In this document: piece after piece, positions 1 to 11,311 of the stretch
How positions within the stretch are numbered: the first letter of the stretch is position 1
Layout: every line of letters begins with the position of its first letter
DNA from: Hypomesus transpacificus
Taxonomy: Eukaryota > Chordata > Actinopteri > Osmeriformes > Osmeridae
Assembly: GCF_021917145.1 (NCBI RefSeq)
Contig: NC_061061.1
Coordinates: 3,295,390 to 3,359,389 of the forward strand
Reading direction: 5' to 3'
DNA length: 64,000 bases
Position numbers and translations under genes: made by a program
Notes under the pieces: generated by a model
Seen by the model: only the letters and a program-made list of their open reading frames with translations
Database searches by the model: none
Told to the model about the DNA's origin: nothing

Positions 1-1
1 G

Positions 2-3000
2 TACTGCTGTCAGCGAGACACCCCCGACACAGCCATCGGTAATCCAGGTGATAGACAAGCATATTGCCCACACTGCTCCAATGATCAGCACTACTTCAAT
101 CAGTGCTCCAACTTCAGTCAGCTGAGCACTGAGCAGAAGACTGCGTGGGTGAAACCAAACAGGAAGTGTTGGCGTTATGGACGCGCCCACCAGGCCGCAC
201 AGTGTCGACTCAAGACCACAGGTAAGAAATGTAAAGGGAAGCATCTGGAAGCCCTCCATGATGCTAATGCCAAGCCAGCCCCCGAGAACAGTTCAAGCCC
301 GGTCAGTAAGGCAAATGAGGTGTACTACCTGGACCGACGGTCGGGTTGCAGTCCAGTGATGTTGAAGGTGAGCAAGGTGATCCTGCGCAATGGTAGGCAT
401 TGCATGGAGACATACGCCATCTTGGATGATGGCTCTGAGCGCACGATCCTGCTTGCTACTGCTGCACAGACCCTGAAACTGCAGGGAGAACCAGAAGACC
501 TCGCTCTGAGAACTGTGCGCCAGGAGATGAGAGTCATCCATGGGTCAAATGTGTCGTTCTCTGTCTCTCATGCCTGCCAGCCGAACAGGATCTTCAAGAT
601 CAGTGAAGCATTCACCGCAGATGAACTGGGCCTGGCAGAACACTCTTACCCACTGAAGATGCTGCAGAGGAAATACAACCACTTAAAGGGCCTGCCACTA
701 CAAGCGTTAAGTCAGGTCCACCCTGTTCTTCTGATCGGTTCAGACTACCCACATCTGATTACCCCGATTGAGCCAGTGCGTCTGGGCCCCCCTGGTGGAC
801 CCGCTGCAGTGAGGACCCGGCTAGGCTGGACTTTGCAGGGGCCAACCAAGCTTGTGCAACAGCAGCTCCAGCTACAACAGTGTTTGCATGTGTCCACGTT
901 CTCACCATCCGCAGAGTTTCTCCAGCATGTCGAGAAGCTCTGGCAGCTGGATGTCCTGCCTTACAGAAGCGAGAAGTTGGTGTCCCGCTCCCGGCAGGAC
1001 AAGGAGCCCATTGACCTACTAGAGGAGAGAACGGTGCATATGGAGGTATACGGGATTCAGCGATATGCCACCCCATTGCTGAGAGTTAAGAACATGCCGA
1101 AGCTTCAAGCACCAAAGGAGGCTGTCCTTGCACTGCTCCGCAACGCCGAGAGACGCTTGGCCAAAGATCCGAAGCAGGCAGCAGCCTACTGTGCTGAAAT
1201 CCAGAAGCTGGAACAAGCAGGGTACATTGTGAGGGTCAAAGAAGAAGAACCGAAGGCAGATGGTGAGTCCTGGTACATCCCTCACCATGTGGTAAGCCAT
1301 AATGGGAAGAACCACATTGTGTTAAATTGCTCCTTCAGCTACAAGGGCGTTAACATGAATGACTTGCTCCTTCCTGGGCCCACAATGACTTCCAGCCTGC
1401 TCGGTGTGCTGTTGCGCTTCCGAGAGCATTCCATTGCTCTCAGTAGTTATATTAAAGGAATGTTCCACCAGGTGAGACTGCTACCCGAAGACAAAGCCCT
1501 CCTACGCTTTCTGTGGAGAGACCTTCAGAGGGATGCACCCCCAGGTATTTATGAGTGGCAGGTTCTCCCCTTCGGGACCACTTGCAGTCCATGCTGTGTA
1601 ACATTTGCGTTGCAGAAGCACGTGCTGGACCACACTCAACCAGAAGAAGATGTCCGTGTAGCAGTGGAGAGATGTTTCTACGTGGACAATTGCCTCCGAA
1701 GTGTGCCCTCCCTAGATGAAGCAAAGCGACTGGTGAAGAAAATGAAATCACTCCTCGCGGAGGGGGGATTTGAGCTTTGTCAGTGGGCAAGCGACACCCC
1801 AGAGACCATCAGCCACCTACCAAAGGAGTTGAGATCAGAAAGTAGCGAGCTGTGGCTAAATGAGACAGCGACAGACCCGCAGGAGTTGGCTCTGGGCCTT
1901 CGGTGGTTCTGCCACTGAGGTACCCTTGGGTATAGATTCCGCCTACAGGATCCTCTTGTGCCCACCATGCAAAATATCTACCGGGTCCTGGCAAGTCTCT
2001 ATGACCCGCTGGGTCTCATTGTTCCTTTCACCACGCGAGCCAAAGTCCTGGTTCAGTGTCTGTGGAACAAGGCCAGGGACTGGGATGATACGGCACTGCC
2101 CGAAGATGCCTTAACGATGTGGGCCGAGTGGGAGAAGGAGTTAGAGCACCTGCCGCTGATATCCCTCCCACGCTGCTACGTGAGCATGGAGCTGGACAGC
2201 GTGGAGTGCCCCAGAACAGTTCATATTTTCTTAGAGCCTACGGCTCTGTTGCCTATCTGCGCACAGAGGGACCACATGGAAAGGTTGAGGTGTCATTCCT
2301 CACTGCATTTTCCAGTGGCACCGAAGAAACAGTAATCCATGCCAAGACGGGAACTGTGCGCAGAGCTGACAGGAGCCCAGCTGGCCGTGATTCTGCAGAA
2401 AGAACTTACCCTCCTTCTTCAGAGTGTTGAGCTCTGGACAGACTCCACAACCGTGCTTACCTGGATCCAGTCCGAGTCTTGCAGGTATAAAGTGTCCGTT
2501 GGCAGTAGAGTAGCGGAGATCCAGGAACTTACAGTTGCCAGCAGCTGGCACTATGTGGATTCTGCCAGCAACCCCGCTGATGACATAACGCGTGGTAAAA
2601 CCCTGCTGGAGATCGCTGTGTATGGCCGATGGAAAGATGGACAAGCATTCCTATTACAACCACCGGAGTTCTGGCCCACAAATCCAGCTGTGGGTGAAGT
2701 GGAGGAAGAGGCTGAAGTGCGTAAGCCCACTTTCTGCAGCTATGCCACAACAATGGCACATGCAGCACTTCCAGATCCAGAACAGTTCTCCTCCTTAAGG
2801 GACATGGTGCATGCCATTGAACTTTCCAGCCATGGGGCGGCTGCCAGCCAAAGTGGTTCAACCGCTGAGGACTACAGGAACATAGAGATGGATGTCATGC
2901 GACAAGCTCAGCAGGATACTTTTGCAGAAGACTACGCCCACTTAACTGCCGGCAGGCCAGTGAGAAACACTAACAGGCTGATTACTCTTGCCCCTGAGTA

Positions 3001-4287
3001 CGACCAGGCCACCAGGTTGATCAGAGTTGGAGGACGCCGCAGCGAATACATGGAAGCGGAATCTATCCATCCTGTTGTCCTAGATTCAGCTCATAAAGTC
3101 ACAAAACTTCACATACATGATGTGGATAAAGACCTGCGGCATCCAGGCTCTGAGCGCCTCTTTGCAGAGATCCGTAGGAGGTTTTGGATCTTACATGGAC
3201 TGAGGCTGTCAAACGGCATCAACACTCATGCCCGGACTGCAAGCGGTGGAGAGCCAAGCCATTGGTGCCCAAAATGGCAGACCTTCCTCAAGCACGGCTC
3301 CGCTTGTTCAAGCCCCCCTTCTCCTCCATAGGAGTGGACTGTTTTGGGCCGTTCACAATCAAGATTGGACGCCGCAATTAAAAAAGATGGGGGATACTTT
3401 TCAAGTGTCTGACAACACGTGCAGTGCACATAGATATCCTGACAAGCCTGGACACTAATTCATTTTTGATGGCCCTTCGCAGATTCAGTGCCAGAAGACG
3501 GAAACCAGCAAAATTGTTGTCTGATCAGGGTATAAATTTCAAGGGTGGGGAGAGAGAACTCTGTTAAGCTTTTCAGGCGTCGCATCCTGGCCTGAAGGAG
3601 GAGCTATCTGTGCACCAGATTAGCTTCAAGTTCAACCCTCCTAATGCACCTCATTTTGGGGGTATTTGGGAGAGATAAATCAGGTCTGTGAAGACGGCCC
3701 TGTATGCCACTGTGCAACCCCATGCAATACAAGAAGAGGTGTTGCAAACTGTTTTGATTGAGGTGGAAGGAGTGCTAAATTCCAAGCCGCTTGGATGTGT
3801 CCAGTGATGTGGCTGATCCAGATCCAGTGACCCCAAATCTGTTGTTGATGGGGCAGCTGGACCCATCACTGCCACAAACAGTTTACGAAGAGTCAGAGCT
3901 TCTGAGCCGCAGACGGTGGAAGCACTCACAGATCCTTGCAGACCAATTCTGGATGCATTTTATCAGGCATTAGCTCCCAGCTCTCCAGATCCACTCAAAG
4001 TGGAATAGGGACACGCCAGCCCTACAACCTGATGACATCGTCATGGTGATGGATCCTCTCCTACCCAGAGCACTCTGGCCTTGGGCCGAATCACCAAGGT
4101 GAACCCTGGAGTCGACGGTCGCATCAGGTCAGAGGTGGTCAAGGTAAAGGACAGACACTACCTCAGACCAGTTGCCCGCCTCATCACCCTTCCCCCCATC
4201 CCAGACATGGACTTAAAACCGTCTAGCACTTCTGATGTGGGCAAACTTGGAGGACCAACTTTGGGGGCGGCTGTTGCGAAGGACTGA
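2..4287 (+). pseudogene. BEL/Pao retrotransposon gag-pol, decayed, 5' end outside window
   Basis: One frame is open from the first bases of the window, so the coding region starts further left; GTG at 149 is not a real start. In order: a CX2CX4HX4C zinc knuckle (bases 65-106), a second knuckle with one Cys replaced by Tyr (about 167-206), an aspartic protease with DDGS (about 425), reverse transcriptase (about 1250-1750), RNase H with WTDST (about 2435), integrase zinc-binding and core regions (about 3110-3700), and the C-terminal DUF5641-type domain (about 3910-4200). Breaks seen: in-frame stops at 1916-1918 and 2333-2335, a local frame change near 2230-2300, another frame change near 3190, and several stops in the integrase core. 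The RT active-site box reads YVDN and the upstream RT motif has Tyr where the family carries Asp, so the copy is dead by residue as well as by frame. Domain identity is clear; exact breakpoints are approximate. Confidence 0.93.
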
Positions 4288-4900
4288 TGGTTTTGCCCCC
4301 TTAGACTGTGCACGTGAACAGCCCTTTCGCTGCTGTTGGGTCATGCCGTTAGTGCATGCACCCCTTATGGCTCCACTGGTTCAGCCAATCGGAGTGCAGT
4401 CTGGGGATGCTCGCGCTGACGATACCCAGTGGCGGGAATAGCAGGGTAGTGGATTGCCTAGTGTATGGTGCGGACATTAGTTTATTGAGTAGACTAAAAA
4501 GTGTTGTATTGTGTGCGTATATATACATTATTTCTGATGCTTCTTGTTATGTCTAGTTATGCCATTATGAGTCTGTTTGTTAGACACTGTATTGCAGTAG
4601 ATAAATGTGTTTTCTGATGCCTGAGTCGTGGTTACTTTAGCAAAGCTACATAATCGTTAGCCATTGTTAGCCAGCTAGTGACATGTTTACTTGCGCTGTT
4701 TTAGTGGCTGGAATGTCTACGTGGAATAACAGACAGTATAGACAGTAGTGTCACTGCAGTAACGTTATTACAAGAATGTTGCTTGAGATAATATGGCTAT
4801 TATTGATGTGAGGTATTCACTAGCATTATATTTTGAGATGCCTATTATTGTATTATGCTAAGTATCCGTTGTATTCTGTTTCTTTACAGAACCACACACA
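4272..4900 (+). mobile_element. Probable 3' LTR of the BEL/Pao element
   Basis: The sequence directly downstream of the DUF5641-type coding end begins with TG after a G-rich run (4261-4270) that could be the polypurine tract, and runs to a TTACAGAACCACACACA-like end near 4900 that closes with CA. The last codons of pol overlap its start. The 5' LTR lies outside the window, so the two could not be compared. An alternative TG start is at 4285. Confidence 0.55.
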
Positions 4901-5860
4901 GGCACACACACACACACATGCTGCAAGTGTTTGCACTTTCAAGTAGTTGTCCTGCCAAATGTATTTTAGGTAGGACACTGGAATTCTAGCAGTTTGATGT
5001 TTTAGTGATGACACATTATCTAAATTAGAAATCTTTAAAATGGTTGATCTTAAACTGCACTTTTGACCCCTATTTTGAAGTTACAGTAGTATACTATAGT
5101 CTATCGTAACTGGTCATGCCAAGGCAAAATACAGTAACTTCCGTTTCTTCGCTCACTTAGTTGATATAGACTCTGTATTTTATAAGCCAATGTAACATAC
5201 ACGTGGACTGTCACAAGACTCACAAGACAAGAGTGTTTTTGATTTAACTGCCAGGGTAAGATACTTACAAACGACTCATGTTTGGGATGTTTGGTGTTGA
5301 ATGCCAGCGAGTAGGCTAGGCTAATGCGAGATGTGCTTGTTGTTGCTAGGTTACGTATTAGTTCAATTAAAACCGTAACTCCATTTGAACGTTTTTGAGT
5401 GCCGCAAAACAAAGGCAAAGCACCGTAACTGATGGTACGGCAGTCTGCATTGGCTTTCTAAAGCCAAAGCAGGCTTTTGGAAGTTACAGTGAAGACAACA
5501 ACCTTATTTTCTCTGAAAAACAGACGAGTTCAATTAAGATATTTGGCCACATGATAAAGCAGACCTTAACTGTTCCGAAAATGAAAAAAAATCATTTTCG
5601 ACAAAATTGAAGTTACGGTCTTTTGCCTTTGCACGGCAGCATAAAGGCAAATATAACCAACACCATTCCTCTCAACTGTACAATAAAAAAACAACTTTGG
5701 ATCTGTACATCATCTCCGGCATTTTAATCAGATGCACCCCAGTGGCTTCTAAGCATTACTGACCAGAGAACATAGTTTCCACAACATCAGTACATAGGCC
5801 CTATGTGAGATGAGCGTTTACGTGACACTGACACAGTACATTTGAAATCTCTGAACATGA
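4901..5860. other. Intergenic, no gene recognised
   Basis: A short CA run follows the LTR (4902-4918). The rest is AT-rich single-copy-looking sequence with several copies of the word CCGTAACT/AGTTACGG on both strands between about 5100 and 5620, which may be a degraded miniature transposon. No supported coding region. Confidence 0.4.
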
Positions 5861-6047
5861 AAAATCTGCCTAAACATATTTATTATGTCTAAAATGTTAA
5901 TATTAAATTCATCTAAACATGAAATAAATGTAGAGAATACATCTACTTATTCTCACAATGATCCAAGATTAATTCCGATCCAGTGGCACATGAGCACCCC
6001 TCGGTTTATCAGTGCAGATATGACACTTAATCTGATGACTCACTCAC

Positions 6048-6832
6048 CTCCATAGCACTGTCACACCAGTTCATCTACCAGCTTGATGCTGTGTTTCATC
6101 TTTTCCGGAGGAAGGAGTTTAGTCTGGCCAATCACCGCTGTAAAATCATAGGCTACACATAACTGTTTGTGATCAACAATCAGGGCTCAAAAGGATCACT
6201 GTTCTGTGTGTGATTATCATTTTTAAATGCTGAAGGGCCCAGCTGTGCAGCATATGTTCATCTAGAAAGATTAATCATTATAAATCTGAAGGTTCCTAAA
6301 AACAATGGAAGGGTTTAGCTTGGTTGGTTTTGAATAGTTAGCAAATGCGCCTGAAGGTGGGGGGGAGAATAATCTGATTAAAAGGCAGGCCTAATTATTA
6401 CCAATGTATATTAGTCTGACTATTTAGTCATTTAGCAGACGCTCTTATCCAGAGCAACTATGGACAACTCCAAATGTAGAGATCGAGAGCCATATGTGTT
6501 AGCACAGTGACTGGGCTGTCCTGAATGACTGGCATACCCTTTCTCCAGGAGGTTTTGCCAGAATGATGGGGGTCTTCTGCAGGTGTGGTCCTGGAACCTC
6601 TTCACTACCATCCTTCAGTAATTAACAGATAATACTGTTGCCTTTAGTTACCAACTGCAATGCATAATTTAAAAAGATACGACAGCCCTACCCTGCGTTT
6701 TCTTGAGACATATTCACTGTCGCGACTTGGTCCGGATAGGTTTTGTCCTGGGGGTCCATCCCTGTCCCGACGTCGCGTTCTTCTCCTTCCTTGTCCATAT
6801 ATACCAGGTTGACTGTGACCACATTCTGACAT
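6048..6832 (-). pseudogene. smg9: SMG9 copy 1: exons 1, 2 and a frameshifted later exon
   Basis: SMG9 works with SMG8 to control the SMG1 kinase that phosphorylates UPF1 in nonsense-mediated mRNA decay. Exon 1 (6832-6692, 47 codons) begins MSECGHSQPG and continues with an Arg-rich stretch typical of the SMG9 N-terminus, ending at a GTAGGG donor. Exon 2 (6612-6538, 25 codons) contains QKTPIILAKPP, between a good acceptor and a GTATGC donor. A later exon (6137-6048) reads VIGQTKLLPPEKMKHSIKLV and then loses frame: it is 8 bases shorter than the SMG9 coding pattern requires, while its GTGAGT donor is intact. Exon 2 ends in phase 0 but the later exon needs phase 1, so the proline-rich exon(s) between are missing or unrecognised. 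No following exons are found to the left, where the BEL element lies. Flanks are duplicated at 44.3-47.0 kb. Confidence 0.85.
6425..6466 (-). repeat. L2/SINE-type 3' tail remnant in SMG9 copy 1 intron
   Basis: The reverse strand carries the GGATAAGAGCGTCTGCTAAA tail seen at the 3' end of fish L2 LINEs and the SINEs that share it; similar tails occur at 32.1 and 41.0 kb in this window. Confidence 0.7.
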
Positions 6833-7179
6833 CTTGAGCCAGACCTCAAACAAAAGAAAATATCACATGTCGTTGACGTTGGTTGGTGGTGACTGTTTGG
6901 AATTTCGTTTTACAACACACATAAACGTGTTCACCGGATACAAAGCTTGCAAACGTTTGAATGCTAAAGAACAATTCAGCTAGCTGCCTGTCTAGCATAC
7001 TTACTTTAATTTATGCCAAGATAGATGAATACACAAAAGAGTTTAGTTTGAGTTGACTCTGATACTCTGAAAACTATTTGTACAGTAATCATTTGTGTTC
7101 TAGAATGCAAGTGGCACGATGTGAGTTGATGCAGCTTTCAAAATAACAGCGCACGGAAGTTTGGTAACTAGTATTACAA

Positions 7180-7280
7180 GTTCAACTTTTTGATGGAGCC
7201 AAAGCACACGTCCACAACCTCTCCACACCACCAGCTCGGGACCCACTTTTGGGTTGCGACCGACCAGTTGAGAACCACTG
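7180..7280 (-). mobile_element. hAT-type terminal fragment
   Basis: Read on the minus strand from 7280, the end begins CAGTGGTTCTCAACTGGTCG followed by a GACCC-rich subterminal stretch, the common end of a vertebrate hAT family. A degraded counterpart is at about 46585-46605 in the duplicated SMG9 flank. The other end was not located. Confidence 0.5.
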
Positions 7281-7319
7281 GTCTAGAACCTCCCCTGGCT
7301 GGCACTTCAGGCAATGTGA

Positions 7320-7403
7320 CTTGATCTGTGACACACTCACTCCCTCTCATCCCTTAAACACTCCCTTCTCATTCCTTACACACTTCCCTCTAATCCCCTA
7401 CAC
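7320..7403. repeat. Minisatellite, left part
   Basis: Degenerate tandem units built from the words ACACACTCACTCCCTCTCAT and CCCTTAAACACTC. The array is interrupted at 7404 by a hAT insertion and resumes at 8226. A short version of the same array and its flanks lies at 46650-46800. Confidence 0.85.
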
Positions 7404-8225
7404 CAGGGGTCACTAAATGGCGGACCGCAGTCCGAGTCCGGACCCAGGCGGCTTCCTATCTGGACCCGGACCTTTAGCCGATATATTATTAGCCGATGAA
7501 GTTGATGCGTTTTGACGGAACGTTTCCATTTTAACCGGCACATTTTTTATAGCCTGTTCGCTATTTATTATGTCTATGGTTTTCCTACTAGATGTGGTTT
7601 CTATCTTCTGTGTCCAATCCAAAGATCCAATCAGGAGCTGTAATAGCAATCACCATGACAACTCACTCACTCAACTTTGGACACAACCTCTGTGGGTCAC
7701 GCAGGTTGTGTTTGTCATTTGCAACAACGCAGGCTAATCGATTTGCTAATGGTAGCTAGCCTACTGTACCTGTTCTTCCTTAGCAAAAATAATGGCGTGA
7801 CAAAACCCAGCGAAAAGTTGATTCCGAAAAATCGCAAATTTCAGACAGAATGGACTGACAAGAACGCATTTGTGTTGCTGGTGGGGAGCACAAAACCGAT
7901 GTGTTTAATCTGCAATGAGATGGTTGCCCTTGTCAAAAGTGGTGGAGCTAACGTGAAACGTCACTATGACACAAAGCATAGACACTGAACAAAAGTACCC
8001 TCCGAACTCTGGTCTATGGGAGAAAGATCATAGACATATATATGTATATATGTCTATGAGAAAGATGCCCAGGGGCACGGGTACTGTGGCAAACCTAAGT
8101 CAATTTTGAATGGGAGTCAATGGGAGAGGTAAGGGCAAGAAAAATAAACCATGGTCCGTTCCGGACCCTCGACTGAATGGAAATTTGGTGAGTAGACCTT
8201 TTGAGTTTCTAATTGAGTACCCCTG
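7404..8225 (+). mobile_element. Non-autonomous hAT transposon with perfect 8-bp target duplication
   Basis: The element begins CAGGGGTCACTAAATGG and ends TTGAGTACCCCTG, so the termini share an inverted CAGGGGT. The 8 bases CCCTACAC flank it on both sides (7396-7403 and 8226-8233), the target length expected of hAT elements. It sits inside the minisatellite. It carries a short BED-finger coding segment but no catalytic transposase domain, so it is probably an internal deletion of a Charlie-like element. A 30-40 base palindrome around 8028-8065 (CATAGACATATATATG and its complement) lies near the right end. Confidence 0.9.
7749..7988 (+). pseudogene. N-terminal BED-type zinc finger of a hAT transposase (truncated)
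   Basis: The frame encodes about 79 residues. FQTEWTDKNAFVLL, then CLICNE and HYDTKH, form the C-X2-C...H-X4-H pattern of the BED-like finger found at the start of hAT-derived proteins of the ZBED5/GTF2IRD2 type. The finger would bind transposon ends. The protein stops right after the finger (TGA at 7986), so no RNase H-like catalytic domain follows. The frame is open further upstream to 7677, but the ATG at 7749 is the more plausible start. It is either a relic or a small repressor-like product; no evidence separates the two. Confidence 0.65.
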
Positions 8226-8990
8226 CCCTACACACTCACTCCCTCTCATCCCTTAAACACTCACTCCCTCTCATCACTTAAACACTCACTCCCTCCCTCT
8301 CATCCCTTAAACACTCACTCCCTCTCATCCCCTACACACTTCCCTCTAATCCCCTACACACTCACTCCCTCTCATACCTTAAACACTCACTCCCTCTCAT
8401 CCCTTAAACACTCACTCCCTCTCATCCCCTACACACTTCCCTCTAATGCCCTACACACTCACTCCCTCTCATCCCTTAAACACTCACTCCCTCTCATCCC
8501 CTACACACTTCCCTCTAATCCCCTACACACTCACTCCCTCTCATACCTTAAACACTCACTCCCTCTCATCCCTTAAACACTCACTCCCTCTCATCCCCTA
8601 CACACTTCCCTCTAATGTCCTACACACTCACTCCCTCTCATCCCTTAAACACTCACTCCCTCTCATCCCCTACACACTTCCCTCTAATCCCCTACACACT
8701 CACTCCCTCTCATCCCTTAAACACTCACTCCCTCTCATCCCCTACACACTTCCCTCTAATGCCCTACACACTCACTCCCTCTCATCCCTTAAACACTCAC
8801 TTCCACTCATCCCTTACACACTCACTCCCTCTAATTCCCTACACACTCACTTCCTCTAATACCCTACACACTCACTTCCCTCTCATCCCTACATACTCCC
8901 CTATCATCCCCTACACTAATCCCCTCTCATCCCCTACACACTAACTCCCTCTCATCTGTTACACACTCCCCTCTCCATCCCCTACACACA
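8226..8990. repeat. Minisatellite, right part (CCCTACACACTCACTCCCTCTCAT family)
   Basis: About 0.75 kb of tandem units of roughly 24-25 bases, alternating between forms with CCCTTAAACACTC, CCCTACACACTTCCCTCTAAT and CCCTACACACTCACTCC. Together they form a higher-order repeat of about 150 bases seen several times between 8340 and 8780. Apparent open frames here are low-complexity artefacts. Confidence 0.9.
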
Positions 8991-9000
8991 CGTTATCCCC

Positions 9001-9960
9001 TAAATGCATTTCCTTCACTTTCCTTGTCATCTTCATTGGTCTTGATAGACTGGTCTAAATACTTGCTCTGTGCTGACCTCTTCTGGTGAAAGAGGCAAAT
9101 GTACCTTGAATAAAGTGAGTTAAGGTAGTAAAACAAACCCTGCCTCTCAATACCCATATTACATACTATTTAGTATGCCACTGTAACCAGGGATGTAGTG
9201 GGGGCTAAACGCACGTAAACGCCGTTTACACACCTCCCCAAATTCGGAAATAGCGTTTATCCACCTCTAATTGCGGATATTGCGTTTATCCACCTCTTAA
9301 TCGCGTCTATGCGCGTTTACGTACATCTATGTTCCCTGCCCCTCGTATTCTGCCGTTGGAATAATCCGAAATAAATTTGGTGTAATTTTAAAACACCAAA
9401 GACTAAATTTCATATTGTTTAACATATAAACGCTGTAGTCAGAATCATTTCATCAGCGCTGTATGGTCTGTGACCCTCCAATCAATGCATTGCGGCTGCG
9501 ACCCCAATGAGGATCCACGAAGTATGTAGCCTACACACAGGCTACACGTTGTGGATTGGTCTACCTATTCGGAATGGATTAATTAGCCTTGGATATCAAG
9601 CGATTTTTGAAGAGACCATCGAGTGCTCCCACTCCCACAGATGCCCGCAAAAGGCCTCAAGTACAGAGTAAGATCAATTCACGTTTTTAAACGTTGATTT
9701 GGTTCGCACAACATCGCATTAAGACAGGGACAAACGGCTAGCCTACTATTAAAATACGATGATGCAGATACAAGCCAACCTTACCGGTTCCATCTAAATA
9801 GGCCTAATGAAACTTAATAATAAATAGAATAAACAGGATTCTCAAGCCTCTGTGAAGGGGCTGAAAGCGTGTGTCTCACGGTTAATGCGTGTAGTTTTCG
9901 GGGACGTACACTAAGCTAAATAGACGTGAAAGCTCGTCGGGGTGGGGGGGGGGGGGGGGG
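9001..9960. other. Intergenic, no gene recognised
   Basis: It holds a CAGGGATGTAGTGG word at about 9187 followed by repeats of GCGTTTATCCACCTCT (9250-9300), which looks like the start of another hAT-like element whose far end was not found. A run of G (9944-9960) directly precedes the next transposon. No supported coding region. Confidence 0.35.
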
Positions 9961-10752
9961 TAGCCTGACGGTGTCATACTCATGATTCTAGTCAGAATAT
10001 GAGTCTGAGAACTCCCCGTTGGGCTTTGACTACGGGGCATGTTTCAAACGAGCCTGGAAAACAAATGCCTCTTCGCTCAATTGGATAGATCTACAACCAA
10101 TCAGAGCAACAGAGTATGTGACGTATGTTAAGCGCCGCAAAGTTGTTGTCAACAGAACTAAACTGAGAGGCAGCAAAATCTTTACTGACTAAACTGCAAG
10201 CAGACTTGAAGTATGCTTGAAGAATGAATACAAACGATTTTTGCCTGTGTTGTAAAATTAATTTAAGGATAGGGGGAGTACTTTTTGAGCGAAACAATAA
10301 AGGGCAATGCATATACGAACAAGTTCTCCGTTTAGGATTACAACTCCACAAAAGAAAACGAAAAACCACAATGGCCACTGGGTTTTCATTGTGTCCCATC
10401 TTCTTAGCGACCATCGGGGCCAGCTGATAAATTAAACTTTTACCGAATCCCTAGGAAGGATGGCAAAAACATATTTTCCATCGACAAATGCCTTGATTGC
10501 GTCTCTCTGTTCCTCTTTCAAAATTAATGCGCTATCAATGTCTTCTAAAACAGACTCGATGGCAGAATCATAACATCCCAGATCTCCAGCGGTAGCCATG
10601 TTTGTTCAAAACGAATTCAACTTAAGCGCTCTTTTGTGTCGTGGGTGATTACGTTACTGTTGATCATCTGTCCATCATCGTATAAAGCCCGCCCTGGCAA
10701 TTTCATTGGTTCGCCCAGATTCTGGTTTTCTGTAGTTGGTCCCCAATACGAG
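9961..10752. mobile_element. TAGCCTG-ended DNA transposon, unit 1 of a dimer
   Basis: It begins TAGCCTGACGGTGTCATACT after the G run. Its body is repeated in the next unit (10753-11600). This unit lacks the terminal approximately 80 bases and runs directly into unit 2 at CCCCAATACGAG. Related copies are at 17832-18045 (truncated) and 59570-59951 (short form with both ends). It contains the two fragmentary coding segments listed separately. Confidence 0.75.
10443..10600 (-). pseudogene. RecQ-like helicase N-terminal fragment, frameshifted (unit 1)
   Basis: From ATG at 10600 the minus strand reads MATAGDLGC... then LKEEQRDAIKAFVDGKYVFA, matching the fragment in unit 2. The frame is lost just at the P-loop (about 10450), before the Walker A Lys-Ser. 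In the protein family this stretch is the Q-motif and start of the first helicase domain of RecQ-type DNA helicases. It is a captured or inherited gene piece inside the transposon. Confidence 0.6.
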
Positions 10753-10984
10753 TAGCCTGACGTTGTCATACTCATAATTCTAGTCAGAATATGAGTCTGA
10801 GAACTCTCCGTTGGGCTTTGACTACAGGGCGTGTTTCAAACGAGCCTGGAAAACAAATGCCTCTTCGCTCAATTGGATAGATCTACAACCAATCAAAGCA
10901 ACAGAGTATGTGACGTATGTTAAGCACCGCATAGTTGTTGTCAACAGAACTAAACTACAAGCAGACTTGAAGTATGCTTGAAGA

Positions 10985-11149
10985 ATGAATACAAACGATT
11001 TTTGCCGGTGTTGTAAAATTAATTTAAGGGTAGGGAGAGTACTTGTTCACACGGTCAACCTTTTTGAGCGAAACAATAAAGGGCAATGCATATACGAAGT
11101 TCTCCGTTTAGGATTACAACTCCATCGGGGCCAGCTGATAAATTAAACT
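10985..11149 (+). pseudogene. Small CRCC-motif coding segment inside the TAGCCTG element
   Basis: ATG at 10985 opens a frame of about 54 codons with FCRCCKINL near its start and FERNNKGQCIYEVLRLGLQL near its end, followed by a stop. The spaced CRCC and the EVLRLGL ending resemble the start of the zinc-finger-associated domain of C2H2 proteins, but this is a weak resemblance. Unit 1 has a version at 10224-10427 with a short internal deletion. It converges tail-to-tail with the helicase fragment. Confidence 0.35.
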
Positions 11150-11311
11150 TTTACAGAATCCCGTAGGAAGGACGGCAAAAACATATTTTCCATCGACAAA
11201 TGCCTTGATTGCGTCTCTCTGTTCCTCTTTCAAAATGAATGCGCTGTCAATGTCTTCTAAAACAGACTCGATGGCAGAATCACAACATCCCAGATCTCCA
11301 GCGGTAGCCAT
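11114..11311 (-). pseudogene. RecQ-like helicase N-terminal fragment with Walker A motif (unit 2)
   Basis: The frame from ATG at 11311 encodes 65 residues: an acidic leader, then EEQRDAIKAFVDGKYVFAVL, then PTGFCKSLIYQL. This matches the Q-motif/Walker A region of RecQ-like ATP-dependent DNA helicases, which use PTGxGKS. The invariant second Gly is Cys here, which should abolish ATP binding. The frame ends soon after, so helicase motifs Ia-VI are absent. Helicase pieces inside fish transposons may come from the autonomous parent element or from host gene capture; the sequence alone does not decide. Confidence 0.7.

Noticed and set aside
8446..8944. Two overlapping Ser/His/Leu/Thr-rich frames of 109-137 residues
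   Set aside because: They are translations of the CCCTACACACTCAC minisatellite in two frames; no domain or splice context.
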